Source: Candidatus Cottocaccamicrobium excrementipullorum (GTDB lineage Bacteria; Bacillota; Clostridia; Lachnospirales; Lachnospiraceae). Taken from it: DNA of 64,000 nucleotides. The stretch covers positions 25,200 to 89,199 of the forward strand of contig DVFL01000017.1 in assembly GCA_018713255.1 (NCBI GenBank), in the 5' to 3' direction. Of this stretch, positions 19,601 to 28,624 are shown in pieces (the stretch's first letter is position 1; every line of letters starts with the position of its first letter). Made by a program: the position numbers and the translations under genes. The notes beneath the pieces are model-generated. The model did not search any database, was not told the DNA's origin, and was given only the letters and a program-made list of their open reading frames with translations.

Positions 19601-20244
19601 CAGGCAACGTGCTGGGAGCAGAGCAGCACGGACACATGGATGCGGTGGGATATGATTTGTACTGCAAGCTTCTCAATCAGGCCGTGCTGGCTCTAAAAGG
19701 ACAGGAAGATCAGGATAAGGATGAATTTGAAACGGCGGTGGAGTGGGATATTGACGCTTACATCCCGGCAAATTATATTAAGAATGAATATCAGAAGCTG
19801 GATATTTATAAACGAGTTTCCGCTATTGAAAACGAAGAGGAAGAGTTGGATATGCGGGATGAGCTGATTGACCGGTTCGGAGATATTCCCAGGCCGGTGG
19901 AGAACCTTTTGACCATTGCTGCTGTGAAATCCATGGCGCATCAGGTTTATGTGACGGAAGTTTCCGTGGGGCGTCAGGAGTTTAAGCTTACCTTGTATCC
20001 TAAAGCAAAACTAGATCCGGCAGGGCTTTCTTCGGTGGCAGAAAAATATAGAGGAGCCTTAACTTTGGTGCCGGGGGAAGCGCCGGCTTTGGTGTATCGG
20101 GAGCGGAAAAAGAATGTTTCCGGGCCGCCGGTGATTGACCAGATAAAAGAGGTGCTGAAGGCTCTTTATCCCTTCACCGATGAGGCTAAGGCCCTTGGAG
20201 AAAAAGTGAAAAAGAAAGAGAAAATATCTGAGCAGCTTGTGTAA
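16615..20244 (+). CDS. mfd: Transcription-repair coupling factor
   Basis: A 1209-residue ATPase that pushes stalled RNA polymerase off DNA and recruits UvrA to the lesion. In order: the UvrB-like N-terminal region (about 1-330), the RNA-polymerase-interaction domain with [17 protein letters not shown] (near residue 522), the helicase motor with Walker [14 protein letters not shown] and the [10 protein letters not shown] box, motif [13 protein letters not shown], and the C-terminal TRCF domain. The length is normal. The start is a TTG at 16615 with GGGAGGAAA before it. It is co-transcribed with pth and ends at a terminator. Confidence 0.97.
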   Translation: MADKQESGIKNPLMELKEYEDLTQALLQKKGPLQATGTLDSQKVHLMNHLGKDYSWKLVVTYDETRAREIYEDYGNYTKQVWLYPAKDLLFYAADIHGNLIAKQRIQVIKALMEENGGVVVTTLDGLMDHLLPLKQLEEQIVWVECGQQLDLGKFKDQLVRMGYERTPQVDAMGQFSIRGGIVDVFPLTEEFPLRIELWDDEVDSIRSFDLESQRSIEQLESVRIYPAVEAVLTEEQIQEGIQRLREDSAASQEIFRKNGKIEEGHRIFSLIQEFTEGLEEGWQAGNLDAYLNYFCSETVSFIEYFPEGTLFFLDEPLRLQEKGEAVETEFRESMSQRLEKGYLLGGQRDLLDSAKTVLAKLQKNRTLYLTGLDQRLPGFTVNHKFAFAVKNVNSYQNSFDLLIKDLTTWKKEGYRVVLLTASRTRAGRLAGDLRDYDLRAYSIDGEEGEESLASQAEARVLPGQILVAYGNLHRGFEYPMLKLVVITEGDMFGGEKKRRRKKKPSYEGTKIASFSELSVGDYVVHEDHGLGIYRGIEKIQRDRVTKDYLKVEYGDGGNLYIPATRLDRIQKYAGSQAAAPKLSKLGGTEWKKTKTKVKKEVQQIARELVELYAARQAASGYQYGPDTIWQKEFEELFPYEETEDQLEAIEAAKADMESGKVMDRLVCGDVGYGKTEVALRVAFKAVQESRQVVYLVPTTILAQQHYNTFVQRMKDFPVRVELLSRFRTPAQQKAALEGLRKGLVDIVIGTHRVLSKDVEFKNLGLLIIDEEQRFGVTHKEKIKKLKENVDVLTLTATPIPRTLHMSLVGIRDMSVLEEPPVDRLPIQTYVMEYNEEMVREAIQRELSRNGQVYYVYNRVNDIDELAARIQKLVPEAVVTFAHGQMSERQLERIMSDFVNGEIDVLVSTTIIETGLDIPNANTMIIHDADKMGLAQLYQLRGRVGRSSRTSYAFLMYKRDKILKEEAEKRLQAIREFTELGSGIKIAMRDLEIRGAGNVLGAEQHGHMDAVGYDLYCKLLNQAVLALKGQEDQDKDEFETAVEWDIDAYIPANYIKNEYQKLDIYKRVSAIENEEEELDMRDELIDRFGDIPRPVENLLTIAAVKSMAHQVYVTEVSVGRQEFKLTLYPKAKLDPAGLSSVAEKYRGALTLVPGEAPALVYRERKKNVSGPPVIDQIKEVLKALYPFTDEAKALGEKVKKKEKISEQLV

Positions 20245-20265
20245 GTTGACGGAGAAAAAAGAGAA

Positions 20266-20320
20266 GAGCAAATTCTTTGTAAAGTTTGTATAAAACCAAG
20301 TACAAAGGACTTGCTTTTTT
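20266..20320 (+). terminator. Terminator after mfd
   Basis: Two arms, 20266-20281 and 20301-20314, pair imperfectly (AGCAA/TTGCT and CTTTGTA/TACAAAG) and are followed by six T residues. Confidence 0.7.
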
Positions 20321-20356
20321 CTATGGTTTTAGTATGATAAAAACAGAGAAATTCAT

Positions 20357-20385
20357 TTGACTTTCTCCCTGCCGGGGAGTATAAT
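20357..20385 (+). promoter_or_regulatory. Predicted adhE promoter
   Basis: TTGACT (20357-20362), 17 bases, TATAAT (20380-20385). A near-consensus promoter, suiting strong expression. Confidence 0.75.
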
Positions 20386-20389
20386 GACT

Positions 20390-20407
20390 TTGTTAAATAA
20401 ATAACGT
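20390..20407 (+). promoter_or_regulatory. Possible Rex (redox) operator
   Basis: TTGTTAA-ATAA-ATAACGT matches the known Rex consensus TTGTTAA-N4-TTAACAA fully in the left half and at four of seven places in the right half. It starts five bases after the -10 box of adhE, a placement that would block transcription. adhE is a frequent Rex target in Clostridia. No rex gene is in the window. Confidence 0.4.
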
Positions 20408-20445
20408 TAATTTAATAACGAATTTTAACAGGAGGATGATAAGAG

Positions 20446-23061
20446 ATGGCAACTAAGACCAATGAACCGGCGCCCGCAATCATTGACACCGTAGAAGCGC
20501 TCCAGGCCCGCATGAAAGAGATGCGCAAGGCACAGGAAATTTTTGCTACCTACACACAGGAACAGGTAGACAAGATCTTTTTTGCCGCTGCCATGGCAGC
20601 AAACAAGGCAAGAATTCCTCTGGCTAAGATGGCAGTAGAGGAAACCGGCATGGGCGTAGTTGAAGACAAGGTGATTAAGAACCATTACGCTGCCGAGTAT
20701 ATTTACAATGCTTATAAACACACGAAAACCTGCGGAGTCATTGAGGAGGATACGGCATACGGCATTAAGAAGATCGCCGAGCCCATCGGTCTGATTGCTG
20801 CCGTTATTCCTACTACTAACCCGACTTCCACCGCAATTTTTAAAACGCTGATCTGCTTAAAGACCAGAAATGCAATTCTCATCAGCCCCCACCCCAGAGC
20901 AAAAGCCAGCACCATTGCTGCGGCCAAGGTGGTTTACGATGCAGCAGTTGCAGCAGGCGCTCCTGAGAACATCATCGGCTGGATCGATGTGCCAAGCTTG
21001 GAGCTGACCAACGAGTTAATGCGTGAGTCTGATACGATTCTGGCAACCGGCGGTCCTGGCATGGTTAAAGCAGCTTACTCTTCTGGAAAGCCTGCTTTAG
21101 GCGTAGGTGCAGGAAACACTCCTGTTATTATTGATGATACAGCAGATATTAAACTGGCAGTAAACTCCATTATTCATTCCAAGACCTTTGATAACGGCAT
21201 GATCTGCGCTTCTGAGCAGTCTGTAACGGTAGTTGGAGATATTTACGATGCAGTAAAGAAGGAGTTCCAGTATCGTGGATGCTACTTCTTAAATCCGGAG
21301 GAACTGGATAAGGTTCGCCATACTATTCTGATCAACGGCGCGTTAAATGCCAAGATTGTAGGTCAGTCCGCATATAAGATTGCGCAGCTGTCCGGCATTA
21401 CAGTACCGGAGAAGACCAAGATCCTGATCGGTGAGGTAGAATCTGTAGATATTTCCGAGGAGTTCGCTCATGAGAAGCTGTCTCCTGTTCTGGCGATGTA
21501 CCGGGCGAAGGATTTTGATGAAGCCATTGCCAAGGCATCTCGTCTGGTAGCAGACGGCGGTTATGGCCATACTTCTTCTCTGTATATTCATCCGGCACAG
21601 AAGGAAAAGATCATGAAGCATGCAGAGGCTATGAAGACCTGCCGTATTGTGATTAATACTCCTTCCTCCCACGGCGGCATCGGTGATCTTTACAACTTCA
21701 AGATGACCCCGTCCTTAACCTTAGGATGCGGTTCCTGGGGCGGCAACTCCGTATCCGAGAACGTAGGCGTAAAGCACCTGTTAAATATTAAGACCGTAGC
21801 GGAGAGGAGAGAGAATATGTTGTGGTTCAGAGCACCTCAGAAGGTTTACTTCAAGAAGGGCTGCATGCCGGTAGCATTAGACGAGTTAGGAACGGTAATG
21901 GGCAAGAAGAGATGCTTCATCGTAACCGACTCCTTCTTATATAAGAATGGCTATGTAAAGCCCATTGAGAAAAAACTGGATGAGATGGGAATTGAGCATA
22001 CTTGCTTCTATGAGGTTGCTCCTGATCCCAACCTTTCTTCTGCGACAGCAGGAGCTAAGGCCATGACTTCCTTTGAGCCGGACTGCATTATCGCGTTAGG
22101 CGGCGGTTCTGCAATGGATGCAGGCAAGATCATGTGGGTAATGTACGAGCATCCTGAGGTAGATTTCCTGGATATGGCAATGCGCTTCATGGATATCCGC
22201 AAGAGAGTATATACCTTCCCAAAGATGGGAGAGAAGGCTTACTTCGTAGCCATCCCAACTTCTTCTGGTACTGGTTCCGAGGTTACGCCGTTTGCCGTAA
22301 TCACCGATGACCGCACCGGCACCAAGTATCCTCTGGCTGACTATGAGCTGCTGCCCAACATGGCAATTATTGATGCAGACAACATGATGACTCAGCCTAA
22401 GGGCTTAACCAGCGCATCTGGCGTAGATGCATTAACCCATGCACTGGAGGCTTATGCATCGATCATGGCCACAGATTATACTGACGGTCTTGCGTTAAAG
22501 GCAATGAAGAGCATCTTCGAGTATCTGCCTAGAGCATATCACAACGGCGCTAACGATCCTGAGGCCAGAGAGAAGATGGCTGATGCTTCCTGTATGGCTG
22601 GTATGGCATTTGCCAATGCATTCCTGGGCGTATGCCACTCTATGGCACATAAGCTGGGTGCATATCATCACCTGCCTCACGGCGTTGCCAATGCCCTGTT
22701 AATCAGCCATGTTCTGCGGTATAATGCAGAGGAAGTTCCGCCGAAGATGGGTACTTTCTCACAGTACAAGTATCCTCATACCTTGGCTCGTTATGCAGAG
22801 TGCGCTCATTTCTGCGGCGTATGCGGCAAGGATGACAAGGAAACTTTGGATCTGTTCATTGAGAAGATCGAAGCCTTGAAGGCAGAGGTAGGCATCAAGA
22901 AGACCATCAAGGATTACGGCGTAGATGAGAAGTACTTCCTGGATACGCTGGATGAGATGGTAGAGAATGCTTTCGATGATCAGTGTACTGGTGCTAACCC
23001 AAGATATCCGTTAATGAGCGAGATCAAGGAGATGTACCTGAAGGCGTACTACGGCAATTAA
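20446..23061 (+). CDS. adhE: Bifunctional acetaldehyde-CoA / alcohol dehydrogenase
   Basis: An 871-residue fusion that reduces acetyl-CoA to acetaldehyde and then to ethanol, using two NADH; it forms spirosome filaments in the cytosol. The N-terminal aldehyde dehydrogenase half has the catalytic Cys254 in GMICASEQS and the NAD loop TGGPGMVKAAY. The C-terminal iron-dependent alcohol dehydrogenase half (from about 450) has GGGSAMDAGK, the iron-binding HALEAYAS and HSMAHKLGAYHHLPHG motifs. The length is normal. GGAGGATGATAAG precedes the ATG. Codon use is highly biased and the promoter is near consensus, both fitting a highly expressed fermentation enzyme. Confidence 0.97.
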   Translation: MATKTNEPAPAIIDTVEALQARMKEMRKAQEIFATYTQEQVDKIFFAAAMAANKARIPLAKMAVEETGMGVVEDKVIKNHYAAEYIYNAYKHTKTCGVIEEDTAYGIKKIAEPIGLIAAVIPTTNPTSTAIFKTLICLKTRNAILISPHPRAKASTIAAAKVVYDAAVAAGAPENIIGWIDVPSLELTNELMRESDTILATGGPGMVKAAYSSGKPALGVGAGNTPVIIDDTADIKLAVNSIIHSKTFDNGMICASEQSVTVVGDIYDAVKKEFQYRGCYFLNPEELDKVRHTILINGALNAKIVGQSAYKIAQLSGITVPEKTKILIGEVESVDISEEFAHEKLSPVLAMYRAKDFDEAIAKASRLVADGGYGHTSSLYIHPAQKEKIMKHAEAMKTCRIVINTPSSHGGIGDLYNFKMTPSLTLGCGSWGGNSVSENVGVKHLLNIKTVAERRENMLWFRAPQKVYFKKGCMPVALDELGTVMGKKRCFIVTDSFLYKNGYVKPIEKKLDEMGIEHTCFYEVAPDPNLSSATAGAKAMTSFEPDCIIALGGGSAMDAGKIMWVMYEHPEVDFLDMAMRFMDIRKRVYTFPKMGEKAYFVAIPTSSGTGSEVTPFAVITDDRTGTKYPLADYELLPNMAIIDADNMMTQPKGLTSASGVDALTHALEAYASIMATDYTDGLALKAMKSIFEYLPRAYHNGANDPEAREKMADASCMAGMAFANAFLGVCHSMAHKLGAYHHLPHGVANALLISHVLRYNAEEVPPKMGTFSQYKYPHTLARYAECAHFCGVCGKDDKETLDLFIEKIEALKAEVGIKKTIKDYGVDEKYFLDTLDEMVENAFDDQCTGANPRYPLMSEIKEMYLKAYYGN

Positions 23062-23136
23062 TCAGAATGATGCTTAAGGGGGCAGGCTTATCTTTGCCCC
23101 CAACCCATAAATATTGAACAAGGAGGGCATTAAGGC

Positions 23137-23892
23137 ATGGAAGCAACCAAGGAAGTTATCTTCACAAGACCTCATAAGACGGTATACGCCACCGAGGATA
23201 AGATTATCAAAGTATTTGATAACCGCTATACCAAGGCGGATGTGCTGAACGAGGCCCGCAACGAAGCACTGGTAGAACTGAATACCGACTTAAACGTTCC
23301 GTCTCTGGTATCCGTAAACGAGACCCCTGAGGGCTGGTGCCTGGTTCGGGATAAGGTAGAAGGAAAAACGCTGCAGGAGTTAATGGATGCAGAGCCGGAG
23401 AAGCTGGAAACCTACATGGAGATGTTTGTAGATCTGCAGCTTGAGGTACACAGCCAGAAGGTTCCTACCATTAAGAGACTGCGTCATAAATTGATGGATC
23501 AGATTAACAGCTTAAAGGATCTGGACGCTACCGCCCGCTATGAGCTGGCTACCCGTCTTCAGAGCATGCCTAAACACACGAAACTGTGCCACGGCGACTT
23601 CAATCCTACCAACGTGATCGTGGATAAGTACAATAAGATGTGGATCATTGACTGGGCTCATGCAGCACAGGGCAATGCATCTGCTGACGCAGCCATGACT
23701 TATCTTCTGTTTGCACTGGAAGATCATGACAAGGCAGAGCTTTACATGAAGATGTTCTGCGAGAAGAGCGATACCGCTCGTCAGTATGTAAACCGGTGGC
23801 TTCCCATTGTGGCAGCTGCTCAGCTCACCAAGAAGAAGGAAAAAGAGAAAGATTTCCTGATGAAATGGATTGACGTGGTAGAGTATCAGTAG
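23137..23892 (+). CDS. APH/choline kinase-like phosphotransferase
   Basis: A 251-residue small-molecule kinase fold. The catalytic loop HGDFNPTNV (152-160) and the metal-binding Asp172 in IIDWAHA are intact; the N-terminal lobe is short, with a likely ATP-contact Lys in DKIIKVFDN. The substrate cannot be read from the sequence; relatives phosphorylate choline, sugars, aminoglycosides or other metabolites. It starts 75 bases after adhE with an AGGAGGG site and shares adhE's strongly biased codon use, so it is probably co-transcribed and well expressed. A role tied to fermentation is inference. Several hairpins follow the stop. Confidence 0.8.
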   Translation: MEATKEVIFTRPHKTVYATEDKIIKVFDNRYTKADVLNEARNEALVELNTDLNVPSLVSVNETPEGWCLVRDKVEGKTLQELMDAEPEKLETYMEMFVDLQLEVHSQKVPTIKRLRHKLMDQINSLKDLDATARYELATRLQSMPKHTKLCHGDFNPTNVIVDKYNKMWIIDWAHAAQGNASADAAMTYLLFALEDHDKAELYMKMFCEKSDTARQYVNRWLPIVAAAQLTKKKEKEKDFLMKWIDVVEYQ

Positions 23893-23912
23893 AATTTTCT
23901 CAGATGTACATT

Positions 23913-24101
23913 TTCTTGCCAGCCTAAAGCCTGGCAAGAAGCATCGGATGAACATCCGATGTGAATTGTTACGTATCATTTTAAATAATAATCAGCCAAT
24001 CAAAAATAATGTCCCTTAAAAAATGCCGGTCAGCTTCTGAAAGGAAGTTTGACTGGCGTTTTTTTGTTTAGCAGAAAACTTTGGTTTCTGCTAAACAAAA
24101 A
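23913..24101. terminator. Cluster of four hairpins between convergent genes
   Basis: Four inverted repeats lie in 190 bases: 23913-23940 (10-bp stem), 23942-23961 (9-bp stem with a 2-base gap), 24025-24065 (8-bp stem with one G-T pair, an inner CTTC/GAAG stem and a seven-T tail, a classic terminator), and 24061-24101 (about 17 bp, near perfect, one bulge). The third and fourth are adjacent. They separate the adhE unit from the convergent C69 gene. Confidence 0.75.
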
Positions 24102-24134
24102 CGCTCCGCCAGGAAAGTCTTTGGTATTTTCTGA

Positions 24135-25619
24135 TTAAGCATCCGACCGGGAATAAGCGTTCTTCATTTGTCCGCTCAGCTCGTACAGCACTTTCTCCAG
24201 GGTTTTTGCAAGTTCCTTTTTCACCATCTCTGCAATGGCCTGGTTTGCCTCATGGCGAAGGGCTTTTCTGGCTGCTGTATCTGCTTCTTGTTCCAGAAGG
24301 GCGTCGTACCGGTTTAGAAGCTCATGGCTTTTTGCCGCCACATGCTCCTGGCAGCGCTCGATATGGAACAGGGATTTACTGTAGGATGCGTCCGCCATGG
24401 CTGCGATCATGCGGCTGGTCCAGTAAAAGTTATTCGTGGAGACCTCTCCCGTGGTGTTTGCCAGATATTCCGGTGTTTTTTCCACATCTGCATAGAAGGG
24501 AGCCAGCACATTAAAGGCGTTGGAGGCAAAGGCCAGCCATTCAATGGTACCGAAGTCTGCCTGCTTTGCCGGGCGCATCTGGATCAGCGCGCAGAAATCA
24601 TTCCGGTTGATGCCGATGGAACGGTAGGCTCCCCGCATGGAACTGTCTCCATAGGAAGCGTAGGGATCGTAAGCTGTTCCCTGAAAATGGGAGGAAAGCA
24701 CATACTTTACATCCTCCACGGTAATCTTTTTTTCCGGCACCATGCACCAGGGAATATCATCAGAAACCGGCGTATATTGAGCCTCCGGTCCATCCCACCT
24801 GCAGGTGCGGGGATTGAAATACCGTTCCATGAACCAGGCGCGGGGCGTGTTATAGACGTGATCCGAATCCGCATGGCTGCCGAAGGCATCCCGGGGATTC
24901 AGCACCCCGTCCTGGGACAAGTTCAGGTGATGGGCAGCGATAAACTCTTTTAAATCGGCAGAGCACATATGGGACTTCTGCTCAGAAAATGCGTCTTCCA
25001 GATCGAAACTGTCGATGCCCAGCTGATTGGGCATCACCACGTAAGCTTCATCTGGTACCCGCTTTGCCATCCAGTGATGTCCGCCGATGGTCTCCAGCCA
25101 CCAGATTTCCTCATGGTCCTGAAAGGCGATGCCGTTCATTTCATAGGTACCGTACTGCTTAAGCAGGCTTCCCAGACGTTTTACGCCTTCTCTTGCACTG
25201 TGTATGTAGGGAAGCACCAGGCAGACGATGTCCTCTTCGCCGATGCCGCCGGGTACCTCCTCTTTTCCAGCTTCTGCAGGCTGATAGACCACCAGCGGAT
25301 CGGCGCCAAGTACCCGGGGATTGGATGTGATGGTTTCTGTAGCCGTCATTCCTACGCCAGCCTCATTAACTCCGCTGGCAGCCCAGATCCCTTCTCCCTC
25401 CACAGCATTGGGCACTGCGGTATAGCGCATGGGATTCTCCGGCAGTTCCACCTTCACATGGGAGATGACTGATTGATAAATCCGCGGCTGTTCCTCTGGC
25501 TGAATCACCACGAATTTTTTGGGGGTAAAACGTCCGGCGCCGGAATCATCGTTTCTCGCAATCATCGTCGATCCGTCATAGGATGCCTTTTTTCCCACCA
25601 GTAATGTTGTACAAGGCAT
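24135..25619 (-). CDS. C69-family dipeptidase
   Basis: A 494-residue Ntn-hydrolase of peptidase family C69. The mature N-terminal nucleophile should be Cys3, in MPCTTLLVGKKASYDGS, exposed by removal of Met-Pro or autoprocessing; IARNDDSG follows as usual. Family members cut dipeptides, and some secreted ones act as amidases or in host interaction. No signal peptide is present with this start, so it is probably cytosolic. I chose 25619 because GGAGGAAAAT lies just before it and the nucleophile must be near the N-terminus; a longer frame to 25742 adds 41 unlike residues. It has its own promoter. Confidence 0.88.
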   Translation of the reverse strand: MPCTTLLVGKKASYDGSTMIARNDDSGAGRFTPKKFVVIQPEEQPRIYQSVISHVKVELPENPMRYTAVPNAVEGEGIWAASGVNEAGVGMTATETITSNPRVLGADPLVVYQPAEAGKEEVPGGIGEEDIVCLVLPYIHSAREGVKRLGSLLKQYGTYEMNGIAFQDHEEIWWLETIGGHHWMAKRVPDEAYVVMPNQLGIDSFDLEDAFSEQKSHMCSADLKEFIAAHHLNLSQDGVLNPRDAFGSHADSDHVYNTPRAWFMERYFNPRTCRWDGPEAQYTPVSDDIPWCMVPEKKITVEDVKYVLSSHFQGTAYDPYASYGDSSMRGAYRSIGINRNDFCALIQMRPAKQADFGTIEWLAFASNAFNVLAPFYADVEKTPEYLANTTGEVSTNNFYWTSRMIAAMADASYSKSLFHIERCQEHVAAKSHELLNRYDALLEQEADTAARKALRHEANQAIAEMVKKELAKTLEKVLYELSGQMKNAYSRSDA

Positions 25620-25796
25620 ATTTTCCTCCGTTCCGGAGCACACAGCAGAGTTCTGCTGCGCTCCCTTTATCATTTGCTTTTTTGTCCAAACCCTCTTATC
25701 GTTTATCGGACACATGGCAATCAATATTCTGCATATCCTCATTAGTCCTGCCGTATTTTCTGAAAAGATGGTTTTGCAATACCTTTGGACAAGGGT

Positions 25797-25825
25797 ATTA
25801 TACCCCTGAACAGTGGGAGATGCAA
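25797..25825 (-). promoter_or_regulatory. Predicted promoter of the C69 dipeptidase gene
   Basis: Minus strand TTGCAT (complement of 25820-25825), 17 bases, TATAAT (complement of 25797-25802). The -10 lies in the small palindrome GGGTATTATACCC. The leader is about 170 bases. In the rest of the gap (25826-26049) I see no gene or clear signal. Confidence 0.65.
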
Positions 25826-26049
25826 TGCGTACCGCGGATCTAAGCTGCGTCCAAGAGCCAGGGCGGAGATGGATTCATTCACTGCCGGAAAACCATAATG
25901 ATCAGGGGAATCTCCTGTCTGCGGAGAAGAAAAATCAGGGAGTGTGGAACAGAATCCCTTTGTTTTTTGAAATTATTGCTGCTTTTTAGCGAGATTAATC
26001 CATAAATCCTTTCAAAATCGCCAAAATTTCCGATAAGCCATCTTACATA

Positions 26050-26078
26050 TTGGAAAAAAATACAGTTTCCAGTATAAT
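26050..26078 (+). promoter_or_regulatory. Predicted promoter of the second LytTR regulator operon
   Basis: TTGGAA (26050-26055), 17 bases, TATAAT (26073-26078), 38 bases before the start codon. Confidence 0.7.
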
Positions 26079-26116
26079 TTTATCAATAATATTGTTGGGG
26101 AAAAGGCGGAGAAGGA

Positions 26117-26845
26117 ATGAAAGCAGCAGTTTGTGATGATGAACAGGTGATTCTTGAGGAGATGGTAAAAACAGTGGAGGAAATTCCTCTGGTGGAGGGG
26201 TGCGATGGATTTAAAGATCCAGAATCCTTGTTCCGCTCCATAGAGTCTGGAGAAAAATACCAGGTAATTTTGATGGATATTGAATGGCAGGGGAAAGAAG
26301 CTGGGATTACAGCGGCAGAGCAGATCAGGCGTTTGGATCCAGAAGCCAGAATTATCTACATGACCGGCTATACCAGACAATATGTGCAGCAGATTTTTCT
26401 GCGGCCTTCTAATTTAAGCGGTTTTCTGATGAAGCCGGTGGATCCTGAGCTGCTGAAGCAGAATATTCAAAAGATTGCCCTAAAAAACCAGGAGGAAAAA
26501 AGGGGGCTGCTGGTAAAGTATAAAAGTTCGGTTCGTTCGATTCGCTTCGATGCGATTTTTTATCTGGAAAGCGCAGGGCATTTGATTACTATCCATACGG
26601 AGGAAGGGCATCAGAACTGTTATGACCGGCTGGATAAAATGATGGAGCGTCTGCCGGAATCTTTTCTCCAGTGTCACAAAAGCTATGTAGTGAATATGGA
26701 TAAGATCCAGAGAATTGAGCGGAATCGGATCGTGATGGCGGACAGCCAGGAAGTGCCGATCAGCAAAGCCCGTTACCGGGAAACGAAAAGCCGATATTTT
26801 CATTACATGGAAGGAATTCTTTTTTCTGGGAAGGAGAAAGAGTGA
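26117..26845 (+). CDS. LytTR-family response regulator
   Basis: A 242-residue regulator of the AgrA/LytR type. The receiver has the acidic CDDE pair, phosphoacceptor Asp54 in VILMDIEW and Lys in LMKPVD; the LytTR domain (about 128-235) has FYLESAGHLITIHT and FLQCHKSYVVNMDKIQ. It is a close paralogue of the regulator at 13579 but keeps every phosphorylation residue. It overlaps the next gene, a sensor half with the kinase His, by 4 bases, and so forms a two-component operon with the two following genes. LytTR regulators usually bind paired direct repeats near promoters; I could not pick out such repeats with confidence. Confidence 0.9.
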   Translation: MKAAVCDDEQVILEEMVKTVEEIPLVEGCDGFKDPESLFRSIESGEKYQVILMDIEWQGKEAGITAAEQIRRLDPEARIIYMTGYTRQYVQQIFLRPSNLSGFLMKPVDPELLKQNIQKIALKNQEEKRGLLVKYKSSVRSIRFDAIFYLESAGHLITIHTEEGHQNCYDRLDKMMERLPESFLQCHKSYVVNMDKIQRIERNRIVMADSQEVPISKARYRETKSRYFHYMEGILFSGKEKE

Positions 26846-27726
26846 AGGCGGCGCTGTTGGGGCTGATCTGGAGCGGAGGCGCAATGGGCGTTATGGCGGT
26901 TTGTTCCAGGTTGTACGCCAGGAAAGAGCAGAAAAGAAAGCTGCTGGCATTTTACGGGCTGGTGCTGGTTCTGGGGGTCCTAATAAGAATTCCGCTGATC
27001 AATCGGGGCGGGCTTCTTTATGGATTCAGCCTGGCAATGATGCTTGGCCTTGTGCTGGGAACCTGGAAACTCAGCGGCGAAAGGCTGGCAAAGATCCTGA
27101 TTATTTTCAGCTTTGTGTTTATTGGTGCGGTGTTCTGCGAAGTGATTGCCGGAAGTATTTTCTTTCAGGGACCTGCGGTTTCCGTTAACAGAATCTTCTC
27201 CTCCTCCAGGATTGTTCCGGCGGCCCTTCTTGGAAATGTGCTGTGGGTGGTATATATAAGCGCCGCAGTAAGCTTATGGATTCATCTGGAGAAAAAATGT
27301 GTGCTTTCTCGTGGAAGAAGTTTGTGTTTTTTGATTATCTTCCAGGCGGCGGCTTTGATGATTATGATTCTTGCTCTTTACCTGGGGGTTGTTAATATGG
27401 GACTGGATTTTTGCGGAGCGGTTATTCTGCAGGTTATAGGTACCTTCGGTTTTATGAAACTGCAGATGCAGTATGAGGAGGTCCGGGAGATGGAGTCTCA
27501 GGTAAAGCAGCTGGAGATGGAGAGCCAGAGGGAGTATGAACGGTATGTGGAACTGGAGGAAGAATACAGAAGCCTTCACCAGCTTCGTCATGATTTTAAT
27601 AATCAGCTGACGACGGCTTATTATCTGGTTCAGTCCGGCAAGAGAGAAGGGGCCTGCCAGCTTTTAAGAGAGATGGAAGATATGCTGGGAGGAGGAGGAG
27701 AAGATGAAACGATGCCGGAGGATTAA
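26842..27726 (+). CDS. Membrane sensor with histidine phosphoacceptor but no ATPase domain
   Basis: A 294-residue AgrC-like protein. About six or seven membrane segments fill residues 3-205, followed by a coiled coil (210-245) and the phosphoacceptor motif LRHDFNNQL with His250. The protein stops 44 residues later, in a Gly/Glu-rich tail, without the N and G boxes that bind ATP. On its own it should not be able to phosphorylate itself. The next gene, overlapping by 23 bases, supplies an ATPase domain without the His. The GTG start at 26842 overlaps the regulator gene. I read it as one half of a split kinase; it is not a simple frameshift because the next product begins with its own membrane segments. 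Confidence 0.75.
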   Translation: MKAALLGLIWSGGAMGVMAVCSRLYARKEQKRKLLAFYGLVLVLGVLIRIPLINRGGLLYGFSLAMMLGLVLGTWKLSGERLAKILIIFSFVFIGAVFCEVIAGSIFFQGPAVSVNRIFSSSRIVPAALLGNVLWVVYISAAVSLWIHLEKKCVLSRGRSLCFLIIFQAAALMIMILALYLGVVNMGLDFCGAVILQVIGTFGFMKLQMQYEEVREMESQVKQLEMESQREYERYVELEEEYRSLHQLRHDFNNQLTTAYYLVQSGKREGACQLLREMEDMLGGGGEDETMPED

Positions 27727-28594
27727 TGAGTGGGCGGAGCGGCTGGTATTCTTGATGATTCCCGGGGGACATTTTTTGTTCCTTCCCTCTGCAGGAGAAG
27801 CTGTGATGAGAGGAAGAGGGATATGGGGAATTTCTGCCATGGCGTTGATGGCAGCTTCTGAGGGAATAATGGCCTGGATGGTAGTGCGGTGGTGCAGAAG
27901 AGAGCAGCTGAAGGAGCAAATCCAGGAATTTAAGTATATGGAACAGATGAATCAGACCAGGGATCTGGTGGCGAGACAGAGGAGGCAGGAGGCAAAAGAG
28001 CTTCGGGAAAAGCTTTGGAAGGAACTGCAGAAGGCCAAAGAAATTATTAGAGAATCTGCAGGCGGCGAGGAGAACGGCGGATTGTCTGAAGGCGCCAGCA
28101 GCGCATTTCAGGGATTGCTGCAGGACGCCAGAGCGCAGGCGGAACAAGAAGTCTGCGAAAATGCGCTGGTCAATACGGTGCTGGAAGAAAAAAAGCGCTT
28201 CTGCCAAACCTTTGGCATCCACCTTTCAGTTCAGGTGGAAGTCCCGGCGGATTTGGAGGTGAAACACTACTATTTATGCAGTGTTTTTGCTAATCTGTTG
28301 GACAATGCTATTGATGCCTGCCGGGAGCAGAAGCTTTTGCCTGAGGAGAGATTAGTTAAAGTAGAAGCCCAGAGCAAAGGTGATTACCTTTTTATTCGAG
28401 TGAGCAATCCTGCTACCAGGGAATATGCAGAACGGCCAGATAAGGCGGGGCATGGCCTGGGCCGGGAGATTGTGGCCAGAATCGCCGGGGAGTGCGGCGG
28501 AGAATACTGGACGTGGGTAAACGATAAACGTTATACGGCGGCGGTGGTGCTTCAGATTCGGAGCGGAAGCAGAGATGAGAGAAAATCTTCTTGA
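27704..28594 (+). CDS. Membrane GHKL ATPase, histidine kinase half without the His
   Basis: A 296-residue protein with two membrane segments (about 12-32 and 38-62), a long coiled coil (65-115) and a C-terminal GHKL ATPase domain with N box NLLDNAIDAC (197-206) and G box GHGLGREIV (249-257). In the place where AgrC-type kinases have LRHD, the helix reads RRQEAKELREKL, with no His. It should bind ATP but has no site of its own to phosphorylate. The upstream overlapping gene has the His and lacks the ATPase. The likely reading is a heterodimer in which this protein phosphorylates the other, then the LytTR regulator; this is inference. Confidence 0.78.
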   Translation: MKRCRRINEWAERLVFLMIPGGHFLFLPSAGEAVMRGRGIWGISAMALMAASEGIMAWMVVRWCRREQLKEQIQEFKYMEQMNQTRDLVARQRRQEAKELREKLWKELQKAKEIIRESAGGEENGGLSEGASSAFQGLLQDARAQAEQEVCENALVNTVLEEKKRFCQTFGIHLSVQVEVPADLEVKHYYLCSVFANLLDNAIDACREQKLLPEERLVKVEAQSKGDYLFIRVSNPATREYAERPDKAGHGLGREIVARIAGECGGEYWTWVNDKRYTAAVVLQIRSGSRDERKSS

Positions 28595-28624
28595 TTGAAG
28601 AAGCAATAAAAGAAAAGACTGGAA

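Noticed and set aside
24324..24953. Open frames opposite to the C69 gene
   Set aside because: They are shadows of a well-conserved enzyme with the known N-terminal nucleophile motif.
25791..25806. The palindrome around GGGTATTATACCC as an operator
   Set aside because: It coincides with the -10 box and is short, so chance cannot be excluded.
26842..28594. The two kinase halves as one gene broken by a frameshift
   Set aside because: The second protein has its own start, ribosome-binding context and two membrane spans before the ATPase domain, which would not belong between the His and ATPase domains of one kinase.
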